60,120 bases of DNA, taken from positions 1-60,120 of the forward strand of contig CAKULV010000015.1 of assembly GCA_934667425.1 (NCBI GenBank). The letters are read 5' to 3'. Both the position numbers and the translations under genes were made by a program. The stretch's first letter is position 1; each line of letters starts with the position of its first letter. Shown here in pieces: positions 41,051 to 49,157 of the stretch. The notes beneath the pieces are model-generated. The model was not told the DNA's origin and made no database searches. It saw nothing but the letters and a program-made list of their open reading frames with translations. Source of the DNA: an uncultured Kiritimatiellota bacterium. GTDB lineage: Bacteria > Verrucomicrobiota > Kiritimatiellia > RFP12 > UBA1067.

Positions 41051-42147
41051 CTGAACACCTGTTCCGCCGTTGCGGCAAGGTTGGCTGCCGCGTTTAGTTT
41101 ATCAAGAGCCTCTTCAAGGGTGGACACCGTGCGCAGTATCGGGAAGAATGCGTCAATCCCGTGATCGTTCACGATGCCCGCATCGGGCGTTACGCATCCG
41201 GAGAACGCCAGCACCTTCTTGCCGTGCCTCTTCGCCATGCGAGCGACGCCGATAGGCGCCTTGCCCATGACCGTCTGCGAATCCAGCCGGCCCTCGCCGG
41301 TCACGACCACGTCTGCGCGGCGCACGGCGTCCTCGAACCCAATCTCCTCAAGGACAATGTCAACGCCGCTCCTCAGCTCGCCGCCGAGAAACTCCCGGAA
41401 GGCGTAGCCAAGCCCGCCCGCCGCGCCGGCGCCGGGAACCGACGGATCGCCGCCGGAGACTGACGCGAAATGCGCGAGCGCGGAATCGAGCGACGCAACC
41501 ATCTCCGGCGTCGCGCCCTTCTGCGGGCCGAACACCGCGCTCGCCCCGTTTTCCCCGCAAAGCGGATTGGTAACGTCGCACGCAACGCGGAAGGAGCACT
41601 CGCTCAACTCGGGGATGGCCCCGCCGCGTTCCACCCTGTCCAACGAAAGGAGAGCCGCCCCGCCCCGCCCGACATCCGTTCCGTTGCGGTCGAGCAGCCT
41701 GAACCCAAGGGCCTGAAGCATTCCCGCGCCCCCGTCGTTCGTTGCGCTGCCGCCAATGCCGACGATGAACCTGCGGCATCCATGCGCAATGGCGTCGCGT
41801 ATCATCTCCCCCACGCCGAACGTTGTCGTGGCGAGAGGGTTCCTCTCTTCGCCGGAAACGAGCGTGATTCCGGCGGCCTGCGCCATCTCCATCACGGCCA
41901 GGTCGCCGACAACCCCATACTGGGCGGCGACGGGGCGCCCGGACGGACCCGTCACGGTGACACTGTGGAGCTCGCCATGCAGACCGTCCACAAGCGCCGC
42001 GACAGTCCCCTCGCCGCCGTCCGCAAGCGGATAAACCTCAAATTCCGCGGTCGGGAACACACGCTTCGCGCCTTCGGCCGCAGCCAGTCCGGCCTCCATG
42101 GATCCGAGGCTTCCCTTGAAGGAATCTATCGCGAACGCAATCCTCAT
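41026..42147 (-). CDS. Glycerate kinase (GarK/GlxK family)
   Basis: 373 residues, usual family length. It phosphorylates D-glycerate to 2-phosphoglycerate (typical for this family). Signatures are the N-terminal IAFAIDSFKGSLGSMEA, ADGGEGTVAALV, VEMAQAAG-like VMEMAQAAGI, GIGGSATNDGGAGML, GPQKGATPEMV and TGEGRLDSQTVMGKAPIGVA. The ATG overlaps the queC stop (ATGA) and its 3' end overlaps the permease start. Sugar acids from uronate degradation or glyoxylate could supply its substrate. Confidence 0.95.
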   Translation of the reverse strand: MRIAFAIDSFKGSLGSMEAGLAAAEGAKRVFPTAEFEVYPLADGGEGTVAALVDGLHGELHSVTVTGPSGRPVAAQYGVVGDLAVMEMAQAAGITLVSGEERNPLATTTFGVGEMIRDAIAHGCRRFIVGIGGSATNDGGAGMLQALGFRLLDRNGTDVGRGGAALLSLDRVERGGAIPELSECSFRVACDVTNPLCGENGASAVFGPQKGATPEMVASLDSALAHFASVSGGDPSVPGAGAAGGLGYAFREFLGGELRSGVDIVLEEIGFEDAVRRADVVVTGEGRLDSQTVMGKAPIGVARMAKRHGKKVLAFSGCVTPDAGIVNDHGIDAFFPILRTVSTLEEALDKLNAAANLAATAEQVFRCFRLGAH

Positions 42148-42800
42148 CTACACCTCGCCTTCCTGAATTCGGCGTAGCCGCGATTGCGCAACAGGCAGGA
42201 GGGGCACTTGCCGCACCCCTTGCCGGGAATGCCGTTGTAGCAGGTGACTGTGCCGTTCTCGATGACGTCGAGGATCCCAAGCTCATCGGCCAGGGCCCAC
42301 TCCTGCGCCTTTGACATGTGCATGAATGGCGTGACGATCCTGATTGGCCACTCAAGCGCAAGGCGCAACGTGCGCTGCTGGGCCTTTATGAACGCCTCGC
42401 GGCAGTCAGGATAGCCGGAATAGTCCGCCTCGGAAACGCCGGTATGCAGCTCCGTCGCGCCAAGCCCCTTCGCCCAGACCGCCGCCGCGAGCAGGAAGAA
42501 CGCATTGCGCCCTTCAACTACGGTTGTAGGACATTTCGCACCCTTCTTCCGTTCTATCGGCACATCGTTCGACATCAGTGCGTTCGTGGTGATGTGGCGG
42601 TAGAAATCGAGCGACACCACCTTGTGCGCCGCAATGCGGAAACGCTTCGCGAGCCGCTTCGCATACCTCACCTCAAGCGAGTGCCTCTGGCCATACCCGA
42701 ACGTAATGGCCGCGACATCCGCCGCCCCATGCTTCCGCACCGCAAGCGCAAGGCAGGTCGCGGAGTCCTGCCCTCCCGAAAGAACAACAACAGCCTTCAT
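42144..42800 (-). CDS. queC: 7-cyano-7-deazaguanine synthase
   Basis: 218 residues from the ATG at 42800, placed seven bases after AAAGGGGA. An alternative ATG at 42818 overlaps the upstream stop (ATGA) and adds six residues. QueC makes preQ0 from 7-carboxy-7-deazaguanine with ATP and ammonia. The PP-loop is LSGGQDSATCL; FGYGQRHSLE and SEADYSGYPDCR are family blocks. Zinc ligands are CGKCPSC. preQ0 feeds queuosine; the other que genes are not in the window. Confidence 0.95.
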   Translation of the reverse strand: MKAVVVLSGGQDSATCLALAVRKHGAADVAAITFGYGQRHSLEVRYAKRLAKRFRIAAHKVVSLDFYRHITTNALMSNDVPIERKKGAKCPTTVVEGRNAFFLLAAAVWAKGLGATELHTGVSEADYSGYPDCREAFIKAQQRTLRLALEWPIRIVTPFMHMSKAQEWALADELGILDVIENGTVTCYNGIPGKGCGKCPSCLLRNRGYAEFRKARCR

Positions 42801-42814
42801 CCGACCATCCCCTT

Positions 42815-43885
42815 TCATGGTTCCGCCCTGTACACGTGCGAACGCCAGCCATAACTTTTGGCGGCATCCACGTTTTCCTTCGTGTCGTCGAGAAACAGCA
42901 GCTCGTCAGGCCTAAGCCCCATCCTGCGGGCGGCAAGATCGTATATTCGCCTGTCGGGCTTTACCATCCGCTCCATGCCCGATATCACTTCCGCGTCCGC
43001 GAGCGCAATGTATTCGGCGCAACGGGGGACAACGAGCCTGGCGTAGAAATCCTCCGACATGTTGGAGAGGATGCCGACCCTCTTCCCAACGCTCTTCAGA
43101 TCCCTCATGAGATTCAGCGTATGGCGGGACAGGGTGCGCACCCACCCTTCCGCATCAAGCTTCCAGAGTGCATCGAACTGAGCCTCCGACGGAGGCGGCA
43201 AGCCGGCATTCGCGAACATCATGCGGTACATGTCCCGAAAAGAGCATTCGCCGCAATCCCATTTCAGGCGGAACTTGCGCCATCCATCGTCGAAGGCCGC
43301 CCTCGAAAGCCCGATTGTCTCGCAATACGACCTCAACTCGTCGCCGCTCAAGAATGGCGACAGCGAAATCACCCCGCCAAAATCGAACACCACGCCCTTC
43401 GCCTCCACAAAATCGGCGACGACAGGCGGGACAAGATCACGCACGGTCTCGCCGTTCGAGAGGCGGCGGCGAACCTCGCTCGACGACTCCGGCGTGCGCG
43501 GGAACGTCACGAACCTCACGAGACGGGCAAGCTCGTCGGAATCCTTCCAGCGGGCCGTCTCGCTTGCGTTATCCTCGCCGATGATGAAGAACAGCTCCGC
43601 CTCCGGATATAGGGACTTCACCTCGCGGACGGTATCTATCGTGTACGACCTGCCGCCGCGCTTCAGCTCGATGTCGCACGGCTCAAGCGGCGGATGTCCT
43701 GCGCACGCGTACTCCACGAGCGTCCAGCGCAATGCGTTCAGTCCACTATCTCCCTTGAATGGATTGCGCGCGGCCGGCACAACGAGCACCTTGTCGAGCG
43801 AATGCTCGGCGGCGGCGCGGAGCGCCACGCCGATGTGCCCGGAATGTATCGGGTTGAAAGTTCCTCCGAATATCCCGATGCGCAT
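42815..43885 (-). CDS. Nicotinate-nucleotide adenylyltransferase fused to a HAD hydrolase
   Basis: 356 residues. The N-terminal NadD domain (about 1-163) has the nucleotidyltransferase start GIFGGTFNPIHSGHIG, FIIGEDN, and the C-terminal SSSEVRRRLSNGETVRDLVPPVV (ISTTxIR-like). A HAD domain (165-356) follows without a long linker: VVFDFGGVISLS as motif I with nucleophile Asp, GILSNMSEDFY as motif II, KPDRRIYDLA with the motif III Lys, and LFLDDTKENVDAA as motif IV. NadD makes NaAD from NaMN; the HAD partner could act on nicotinate or other nucleotides, which is inference. It follows larC by six bases. Confidence 0.88.
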   Translation of the reverse strand: MRIGIFGGTFNPIHSGHIGVALRAAAEHSLDKVLVVPAARNPFKGDSGLNALRWTLVEYACAGHPPLEPCDIELKRGGRSYTIDTVREVKSLYPEAELFFIIGEDNASETARWKDSDELARLVRFVTFPRTPESSSEVRRRLSNGETVRDLVPPVVADFVEAKGVVFDFGGVISLSPFLSGDELRSYCETIGLSRAAFDDGWRKFRLKWDCGECSFRDMYRMMFANAGLPPPSEAQFDALWKLDAEGWVRTLSRHTLNLMRDLKSVGKRVGILSNMSEDFYARLVVPRCAEYIALADAEVISGMERMVKPDRRIYDLAARRMGLRPDELLFLDDTKENVDAAKSYGWRSHVYRAEP

Positions 43886-43891
43886 GGCCCG

Positions 43892-44659
43892 TCAAGCCTC
43901 CTCGATCTTCAGTATGCGCAGAATCGCCGGGCGCCCGTAATCGCGCTTGCCGAGGCCCGTCCCGATCCCGACGACCCGATATGCAGGCGGCAGTTCGCTC
44001 CGGGTGCGGAATGTCGCCGCAAGCGCTATGCCCGTGGGCGTGACGCACTCGCCCTTTGTATCGGATGGACGCAAAGGTATGCCGGAGGACATCGCTATGT
44101 TCAGCACGGCCGGCACGGGCACGGGCAGTTCGCCGTGGGCGCACGTCACCGTGCCGCTCCCCTCCGTCAATCCCGTCACGACGCATTCCGCATCTCCGAT
44201 GTCATCGAACAGCACGGCTGCGGAAACTACGTCCACGATGGAGTCTATCGCACCGACTTCGTGGAAGTGGACTTCATCCAACGGCTTTCCGTGTGCCTTA
44301 GACTCCGCCTCGGCGACGAAGCTGAACGCCCGCTTCGCCAGCATCCTGGCATTGTCGCTCAACTCTCCGCGGTCTATTATCGCCTCCACGTCGGCAAGGT
44401 TTCGGTGTTCGTGATGGTGGTGGTGTGCGTGTACAAGCCCGGCATCGTGGTGATGGCAGTGGGAATGCGGAAGAATGACGTTGAAATCGGTGCCGGCGAT
44501 CCCATGCGAGGATTTTTCGGACACCACATACGAGAACTCGTCGCCAAGGCCAAGAGACCCCAGCGCGTCCCTTAGCCTGTCCGCGCTCGCCCCAAGCGAC
44601 AAGAGCGCTCCAACCGTCATGTCGCCGGAAATCCCGGCAGATCCCTCAATGTACAGCAT
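43892..44659 (-). CDS. LarC-type nickel insertion protein, N-terminal (LarC1) part only
   Basis: 255 residues from the ATG at 44659, with GGAGAGGA upstream; it overlaps larB by 14 bases. It matches LarC: N-terminal LYIEGSAGISGDMTVGALLSLGA, a His-rich Ni-binding loop (about 70-90, with HCHHH and HHHHHEH), HFHEVGAIDSIVDVVSAA, GECVTPTGIALAA and VGIGTGLGKRDYGRPAILR. It ends where full-length LarC (about 400 residues) would continue into the CTP-using LarC2 domain. The next frame is the nadD fusion, so no frameshifted continuation is visible. Confidence 0.85.
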   Translation of the reverse strand: MLYIEGSAGISGDMTVGALLSLGASADRLRDALGSLGLGDEFSYVVSEKSSHGIAGTDFNVILPHSHCHHHDAGLVHAHHHHHEHRNLADVEAIIDRGELSDNARMLAKRAFSFVAEAESKAHGKPLDEVHFHEVGAIDSIVDVVSAAVLFDDIGDAECVVTGLTEGSGTVTCAHGELPVPVPAVLNIAMSSGIPLRPSDTKGECVTPTGIALAATFRTRSELPPAYRVVGIGTGLGKRDYGRPAILRILKIEEA

Positions 44660-45365
44660 TCCGTCCTCTCCCTCCATTCATTCGCCGCAACATGCGGCAG
44701 GCGACGACCGCCGCCCCGAACCCGTTGTCTATGTTGACTACGCTCACGCCTTCCGCGCACGAGTTCAGCATGGCGAGGGCCGCCGCCACGCCGCCCGCCC
44801 CTGCGCCATACCCGACCGAAGTCGGGACAGCCACGACCGGGGCGGAGACAAGCCCGGAAACGACGCTCGGAAGCGCCCCCTCCATCCCTGCGACGGCCAC
44901 CACCACATCGGCCTTACGCACTTCACCGACAACCGAAAGGAGGCGGTGGAGCCCCGCGACGCCGACATCAAAGAAGCGGCTCGCCCTGCCGCCGAAGAAC
45001 TCTATCGTCCCGGCGCACTCCTCCGCCACGGGGATGTCCGCGGTGCCGCCGGTCAGCACAGCCACGGAACCATTTAGGTGGCGGCGTTTCGCTCCACGAT
45101 ACCGCTTGACGGGATCAAGCCGAAGCAAGCGGCCCGGAGAGAGGTATCGAACCTTCAGGCCAGACGCAAGCACGGCATCCGCCTGTTCGCGAGTGACGCG
45201 CGTGGCAAGCACGGGCAACCCCTTCTCCGCGAATGAGGCGAATATCTCCGCGAGCTGGCCTGGGGTCTTGCCCGGACCGAACACGGTCTCGCCGAACCCG
45301 GTCCGCTCGCGCCGTCCGAAATCAAGGCGCGCGAACGGTTCTGTTGCCGTTTCTCTCTCGTTCAT
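44646..45365 (-). CDS. larB: LarB, nickel-pincer cofactor biosynthesis
   Basis: 239 residues. LarB carboxylates and hydrolyses nicotinic acid adenine dinucleotide in synthesis of the nickel-pincer nucleotide of lactate racemase. The C-terminal AIRC/PurE-like domain has SVAVLTGGTADIPVAEEC, VGVAGLHRLL, VVVAVAGMEGALPSVVSGL and VAVPTSVGYGAG. The N-terminal part includes LDFGRRERTGFGETVFGPGKT. Its substrate is NaAD, the product of NadD, whose gene is two positions downstream in the same chain. larA and larE are not in the window. Confidence 0.93.
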   Translation of the reverse strand: MNERETATEPFARLDFGRRERTGFGETVFGPGKTPGQLAEIFASFAEKGLPVLATRVTREQADAVLASGLKVRYLSPGRLLRLDPVKRYRGAKRRHLNGSVAVLTGGTADIPVAEECAGTIEFFGGRASRFFDVGVAGLHRLLSVVGEVRKADVVVAVAGMEGALPSVVSGLVSAPVVAVPTSVGYGAGAGGVAAALAMLNSCAEGVSVVNIDNGFGAAVVACRMLRRMNGGRGRNAVH

Positions 45366-45413
45366 ATCCTATCCTTCAAGGCAGATATCCTCGCATTCGC
45401 GCTACACAACGTG

Positions 45414-46283
45414 TCACTGTCCCTTCGGCGTCATGGAGATCGGGATCTCCGGATACCTCCTCAGGAAGTCCGCCGAAAGCCCGACTACACGCTCAGCCCG
45501 CTTTGCCGCCGCGAGCACGGACTGATCGACCTTCTTGTCCCCCGAAGACTCTATGATCCTGTACCCCTTGATCTCGCCGCCGTTGCCGAAGCGAACAAGT
45601 ATGACCACCGGCCTAAGCCCCGGCGACCATGTGAAGTCCGTCCAGCATTCGTAGAACCTGCGCGATATGAGCGAAACGCAACGCTGCTCCTCGCTTGCCG
45701 CAAGCTGGTTGGATGCGCCGAACCTCGCGCCTGCCGCCAAGGCCTTCATTATCTCCGCCTGCGACAGGGGCTTGTCCCTCGACGTCCCCTTGCCGGGCGG
45801 CAGCCTGACCGGCGGCTTGACCTTCGGAGGCTTTATTACCTTGCCGCGCTTGAACTCCTTCTTCGGCTTCTCAACCTTCTTCGTGGGTTGCTTCACCTCG
45901 CTCCGCTTGAACACCTTCTTCTTTGGCTTCTCCTTGACCTTCTCGACCGCCTCGACCTGTTCCTTGGGCTCGGGCTTGGGTTCCGGCTCCGGCTCTGGAG
46001 GCTTCGGTTTCGGCGGCTCGGGCTTCTCCGGCTCTTCCGGCGGCGGATTCGGGTCGGGATCCGGATCATCGGGATCCTGCTCCGCCCATGGCGGGACGAT
46101 CGTCATGTCGATCGGTATGACGACATCGGGCGCACGGTATATGATCTTGGCGGCGATCCAGAAAAACGCGAACGCGGCAAGGTGGAGGCCAAGGGCGATA
46201 GAGAGTGTCCTCGCGTTAAGCGGGCTCGACATGCTCCTGTCGCGCCGCTCCTCTTCGTAGAACTTGTCTATCTCAAGCTCCAT
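45414..46283 (-). CDS. tonB: TonB energy-transducing protein
   Basis: 289 residues. A cytoplasmic N-terminus and one membrane helix (about 28-48, LSIALGLHLAAFAFFWIAAK) are followed by a long Pro/Glu/Lys-rich periplasmic linker (about 65-165, PPEEPEKPEPPKPKPPEPEP) and a C-terminal TonB domain (about 205-289) with RPVVILVRFGNGGEIKGYRI. TonB carries proton-motive force from ExbB/ExbD to outer-membrane transporters. It is the third gene of exbB-exbD-tonB. No TonB-dependent receptor is in the window. Confidence 0.9.
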   Translation of the reverse strand: MELEIDKFYEEERRDRSMSSPLNARTLSIALGLHLAAFAFFWIAAKIIYRAPDVVIPIDMTIVPPWAEQDPDDPDPDPNPPPEEPEKPEPPKPKPPEPEPEPKPEPKEQVEAVEKVKEKPKKKVFKRSEVKQPTKKVEKPKKEFKRGKVIKPPKVKPPVRLPPGKGTSRDKPLSQAEIMKALAAGARFGASNQLAASEEQRCVSLISRRFYECWTDFTWSPGLRPVVILVRFGNGGEIKGYRIIESSGDKKVDQSVLAAAKRAERVVGLSADFLRRYPEIPISMTPKGQ

Positions 46284-46303
46284 CGCCCGCCAGACCCGTC
46301 ATT

Positions 46304-46717
46304 TCACTTCTCGACCGTGACAAGGGCCATCTTGCGAACCTTGCACTTGTACACGAGCTTCACCACGTCCATTATCGCCCCATAAGTGAGGCGTTCGTCT
46401 CCGCGCACGAGCACCGGGACGTCAGGATCCTCCTTGACCTTGGCAAGAAGATCCTGCTCAAGGGCCTCGAGGGTCACGGGAGTGTTGTTCATGAACGTGC
46501 CGGTCTGGCTCACCGTGATCGTGTTCGCCTTGTTGTTCTTGTTCGGGAGCGTATCGGTCTTCGCCCTCGGCAGCATTATCGATATGCCCTGCTCAAGAGC
46601 CGGGATCGTGAGGATGAACGTGACGAGCAAGAGGAACGTGAGGTCGATCAGCGAAGTCATGTCGATGTTCGCCTTGGCGCCCTCCGAACGCCCCCTATTC
46701 CTTCTTCTGAGGCTCAC
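46304..46717 (-). CDS. exbD: ExbD/TolR biopolymer transport protein
   Basis: 137 residues. One membrane helix (about 22-42) contains the essential Asp in IDMTSLIDLTFLLLVTFIL, followed by a periplasmic domain ending DERLTYGAIMDVVKLV and KMALVTVEK. It works with ExbB to couple proton flow to TonB. It lies 44 bp after exbB and 20 bp before tonB. Confidence 0.93.
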   Translation of the reverse strand: MSLRRRNRGRSEGAKANIDMTSLIDLTFLLLVTFILTIPALEQGISIMLPRAKTDTLPNKNNKANTITVSQTGTFMNNTPVTLEALEQDLLAKVKEDPDVPVLVRGDERLTYGAIMDVVKLVYKCKVRKMALVTVEK

Positions 46718-46761
46718 TGCCTTGACCCTCCCAGTGCAAATGCCTTCACAACGCGCCCCCG

Positions 46762-47475
46762 CTACGACTGGAACTCAAGCGCAATGCGCCCTACCAGATC
46801 GTCGGCGAAGCCCTCCATGTCCGCCGAAAGCCCGCGCACGGTGGCATTCAGCCGGTTGAAGGCGCACACGCCGGGAATGGCTATCAGCAAACCTACCACC
46901 GTCGTCACGAGGGCGGACGATATCGCCGGAGCCATCGTCGCGATCGTCGCGGACCCCGCCGTGCCCATGTCCGCGAAAGCGTCAAGCACGCCCCACACCG
47001 TGCCGAGCAGGCCAAGCATCGGCGCAAGCGCGACGACCGTGGCTATCACGCCCATGCCGTGCTCGATCCTCAGCTCCTCCTCATCGAGGATATGCTCGCA
47101 ATGGGACTTCACGAGCGCCACCTCGTTGCGGGTGAGCGCGGCGCCGCCAATCCCGTCGCCCCGCGAAAGCGTATGGCGCGTGTCGGGCGAAAGCAGCTTC
47201 AGGAGGCGCTCGCACGTCCCCTGGTAGATGTTCTCGATGGCAGTCTTGGAGCTTGGATGCCGCGCAAGGTAGTACTCAAGCACGTCGCGCCCGGTCATCA
47301 CGTCGCGGCTCACGCGCCGCGTGAGCCGGCCAACGCGCGCAAGCTCCTTGATCTTCCCGATTATCACCGCAACCATCACGACACTCGCCGCAAGCTGCAC
47401 GAGCACGATGCCCTTGCCCATCATGCTCGACTGGAGGTATCCATCCACCAGCGAATCCGCAAAAAACTCTACCAT
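46762..47475 (-). CDS. exbB: ExbB/MotA/TolQ proton channel protein
   Basis: 237 residues from the ATG at 47475, with GGGAGAA before it. Three membrane helices: about 18-40, 140-165 (GVIATVVALAPMLGLLGTVWGV) and 183-205 (ISSALVTTVVGLLIAIPGVCAF). The second and third form the conserved MotA_ExbB core. It is the first gene of the TonB-energising operon, with its promoter just inside the 3' end of the ABC gene. Confidence 0.93.
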   Translation of the reverse strand: MVEFFADSLVDGYLQSSMMGKGIVLVQLAASVVMVAVIIGKIKELARVGRLTRRVSRDVMTGRDVLEYYLARHPSSKTAIENIYQGTCERLLKLLSPDTRHTLSRGDGIGGAALTRNEVALVKSHCEHILDEEELRIEHGMGVIATVVALAPMLGLLGTVWGVLDAFADMGTAGSATIATMAPAISSALVTTVVGLLIAIPGVCAFNRLNATVRGLSADMEGFADDLVGRIALEFQS

Positions 47476-47497
47476 CTTCTTTTCTCCCAAGTGCATA

Positions 47498-47506
47498 ATT
47501 ATATCA
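47498..47506 (-). promoter_or_regulatory. Extended -10 promoter of exbB-exbD-tonB
   Basis: TGA plus consensus TATAAT (47498-47503); the roughly 16-nt leader carries GGGAGAA. It overlaps the stop codon region of the ABC gene. Confidence 0.6.
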
Positions 47507-48511
47507 TACAGGCAATGCAAGCTCCAACGAGAATCCAGGCGGAACGTGTTCCGGACGGTGCGCAACGCATATCGCGGCGGTGCGGGGATTGCGATCCAGC
47601 CACGCGCCTATCTCGCGAAGCATGCTCTTCGACGCAGCATTCGACAGGTTGTAGCATGGTTCGTCGAGCAAGAGGAGCCTGGGCTTCTTTGCGGTTGCCG
47701 CCGCAAACTGCTCCCCGGATGTCTCCCCAAGGTATATCTGCCGCTCTGCGGACACCATGCCTATCCTCGACCGCACGCCATTGAGGGTGACGCCCTCCGC
47801 CCCACGCCGTCTGCCAAACACCGAGATGTCGTACGCGTAGCTGCGCGGCATATCGCCGGAGATAAGCGCGAGCAGAGTGGTCTTGCCACTCCCGTTAGGC
47901 CCGCGCAGCAGCCACCGCTCCCCCTCCCGCACAGTCCAGGAGAAGTCCTTGAACAAGACACGCTTCCCGAACGACACGCTCACGTTGCGCATCTCAAGAA
48001 CCGGCGACGCATTGGGCAGGCGCCTTGCGCGGCCCTTCCTTGCGGCGGGGATGCCGTCTGAACCTGGGACCTGCTCCACGCCTTCGCCCGATGCCGTCAC
48101 AATCTCCACGCCGCGCCTTCCGAGGGCCGCCACGATCTCCCGCATCTTCTTCCGTCGAGAGGGGTCGAGACCTCCAAGGGGGTCGTCAAGCACAAGCCTC
48201 TTCGGGCCCTTCAGCAAGGCCCTTGCGAAAAGAACACGCCTCATCTCGCCGTTCGACAGCGAAGTGAACGGACGACGCATGAGCGTACGCACGTCGAGCA
48301 GGCGCTCCACCACACGCTTGCGGGCCATGTAGCCGCGCCGCTCGTCGGCATGGCCAACGCCCACCTCGAACGGATTGATCTCGAACACAGACTTGAAGGA
48401 CAGCATATCCGCCACGGTGTCGCCATCCTCCGAATGGTACCGCCCCTGCAGCCATCCGCCGCTCACCGCATCCGTCTGCTCCGCAAAGCCAAAATGCAAT
48501 TCACTTTCCAT
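47504..48511 (-). CDS. ModF-like ABC ATPase with incomplete nucleotide-binding halves
   Basis: 335 residues from the ATG at 48511, where ModF-type twin-domain proteins have about 490. The N-terminal half (1-130) has the signature LSNGEMRRVLFARALLKGPKRLVLDDPLGG but no Walker A; the first 45 or so residues of the usual domain are missing. The C-terminal half (about 165-335) has Walker A GPNGSGKTTLL and Walker B LLLLDEP, but the helical region between them is strongly shortened, with only TSGEQ left of the signature. Together the halves could form one composite site. It has its own promoter and probably a leaderless mRNA. Substrate unknown; no membrane partner nearby. Confidence 0.8.
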   Translation of the reverse strand: MESELHFGFAEQTDAVSGGWLQGRYHSEDGDTVADMLSFKSVFEINPFEVGVGHADERRGYMARKRVVERLLDVRTLMRRPFTSLSNGEMRRVLFARALLKGPKRLVLDDPLGGLDPSRRKKMREIVAALGRRGVEIVTASGEGVEQVPGSDGIPAARKGRARRLPNASPVLEMRNVSVSFGKRVLFKDFSWTVREGERWLLRGPNGSGKTTLLALISGDMPRSYAYDISVFGRRRGAEGVTLNGVRSRIGMVSAERQIYLGETSGEQFAAATAKKPRLLLLDEPCYNLSNAASKSMLREIGAWLDRNPRTAAICVAHRPEHVPPGFSLELALPV

Positions 48512-48519
48512 GCCGCGAA

Positions 48520-48548
48520 ATTGTATCAGAACGGCGTATGTGATACAA
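48520..48548 (-). promoter_or_regulatory. Inverted-repeat promoter element of the ABC gene
   Basis: TTGTATCA (48521-48528) and TGATACAA (48541-48548) with a 12-bp spacer. Read on the minus strand, the left arm is TGA+TACAAT (48520-48525), eight bases before the ABC ATG. The same element drives tatD at 55896-55925. Confidence 0.65.
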
Positions 48549-48558
48549 CCGACTTCCC

Positions 48559-48584
48559 TTCTCACTTTTAATTAAAAGTGAGAA
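48559..48584. promoter_or_regulatory. Operator-like palindrome, copy 1
   Basis: A perfect 26-bp palindrome, half-site TTCTCACTTTTAA. It begins one base past the regulator stop codon and about 35 bp upstream of the ABC gene -10 box. Identical to the core of copy 2 at 49154-49189. Confidence 0.8.
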
Positions 48585-49139
48585 TTATCTTAATGTCAAT
48601 TCCATCAGGGTTGCCTCCGGTTCGCTTTCCGGCAACACAACGGATGCGTTCAGGTCAACGATATGCGCCTTGTTGAGGTCGCCGAAGAGACGGTCGGCCG
48701 TCGCGGGCGGCATATCCGTCTCAACGGACAAGTCCTTGAGGTCTAAGCCGGGCTTACCAGCCAAACACCTCACTATGGCGTGTCGGCGACCATGCGACAA
48801 AGCGTGAACATACCGCATGAACGCATGATGACGATCATCGGACGGCGAGGATCGGAAATACAGCCGCAAAGCGTCAATGACTCGCATCCCCTCGTCAGTC
48901 GTCGGGAACGCCCGGTAGTAGACGCGACGATCTGCACGTTTTGCCGAAACCAACCCGACATTGGACAACTTCTTCAGATGAATACTCATCGCCGCGTTGC
49001 TGACTTCGAAACGTTCAGCCAACTCGTTCACGCATGGGAACTCAGTTTTCTCTACCGACATTAGATAACAAAGCAGATCAATGCGAAGTGCGCAATCAAG
49101 CGCCTCGCAGACATTCCAAAATGTATTCCCCCGTGTCAT
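48585..49139 (-). CDS. ArsR-type winged-helix repressor with a second DNA-binding-like domain
   Basis: 184 residues from the ATG at 49139. An ArsR-type winged helix (about 5-85) has the recognition region ELAERFEVSNAAMSIHLKKLSNVGLV followed by the wing KRADRRVYYRAF. A second helix-turn-helix-like unit at about 145-180 has LKDLSVETDMPPATADRLFGDLNKAHIV. No metal-binding cysteine pair of classic ArsR sensors is seen. It sits between two copies of a large palindrome, one over its own promoter, so autoregulation and control of the ABC gene are likely. Its start is nine bases from a TATAAT, consistent with a leaderless mRNA. Confidence 0.82.
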   Translation of the reverse strand: MTRGNTFWNVCEALDCALRIDLLCYLMSVEKTEFPCVNELAERFEVSNAAMSIHLKKLSNVGLVSAKRADRRVYYRAFPTTDEGMRVIDALRLYFRSSPSDDRHHAFMRYVHALSHGRRHAIVRCLAGKPGLDLKDLSVETDMPPATADRLFGDLNKAHIVDLNASVVLPESEPEATLMELTLR

Positions 49140-49148
49140 TGACGCCCG

Positions 49149-49157
49149 ATTATACCA
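49149..49157 (-). promoter_or_regulatory. Extended -10 promoter of the ArsR-type gene
   Basis: TGG plus TATAAT (49149-49154), nine bases before the ATG; the palindrome beginning at 49154 covers the upstream promoter region. Confidence 0.7.

Noticed and set aside
48559..48584. Simple terminator of the ArsR-type gene
   Set aside because: A hairpin role cannot be excluded, but the same perfect palindrome covers the repressor promoter and no T-run follows, so an operator is the better reading.
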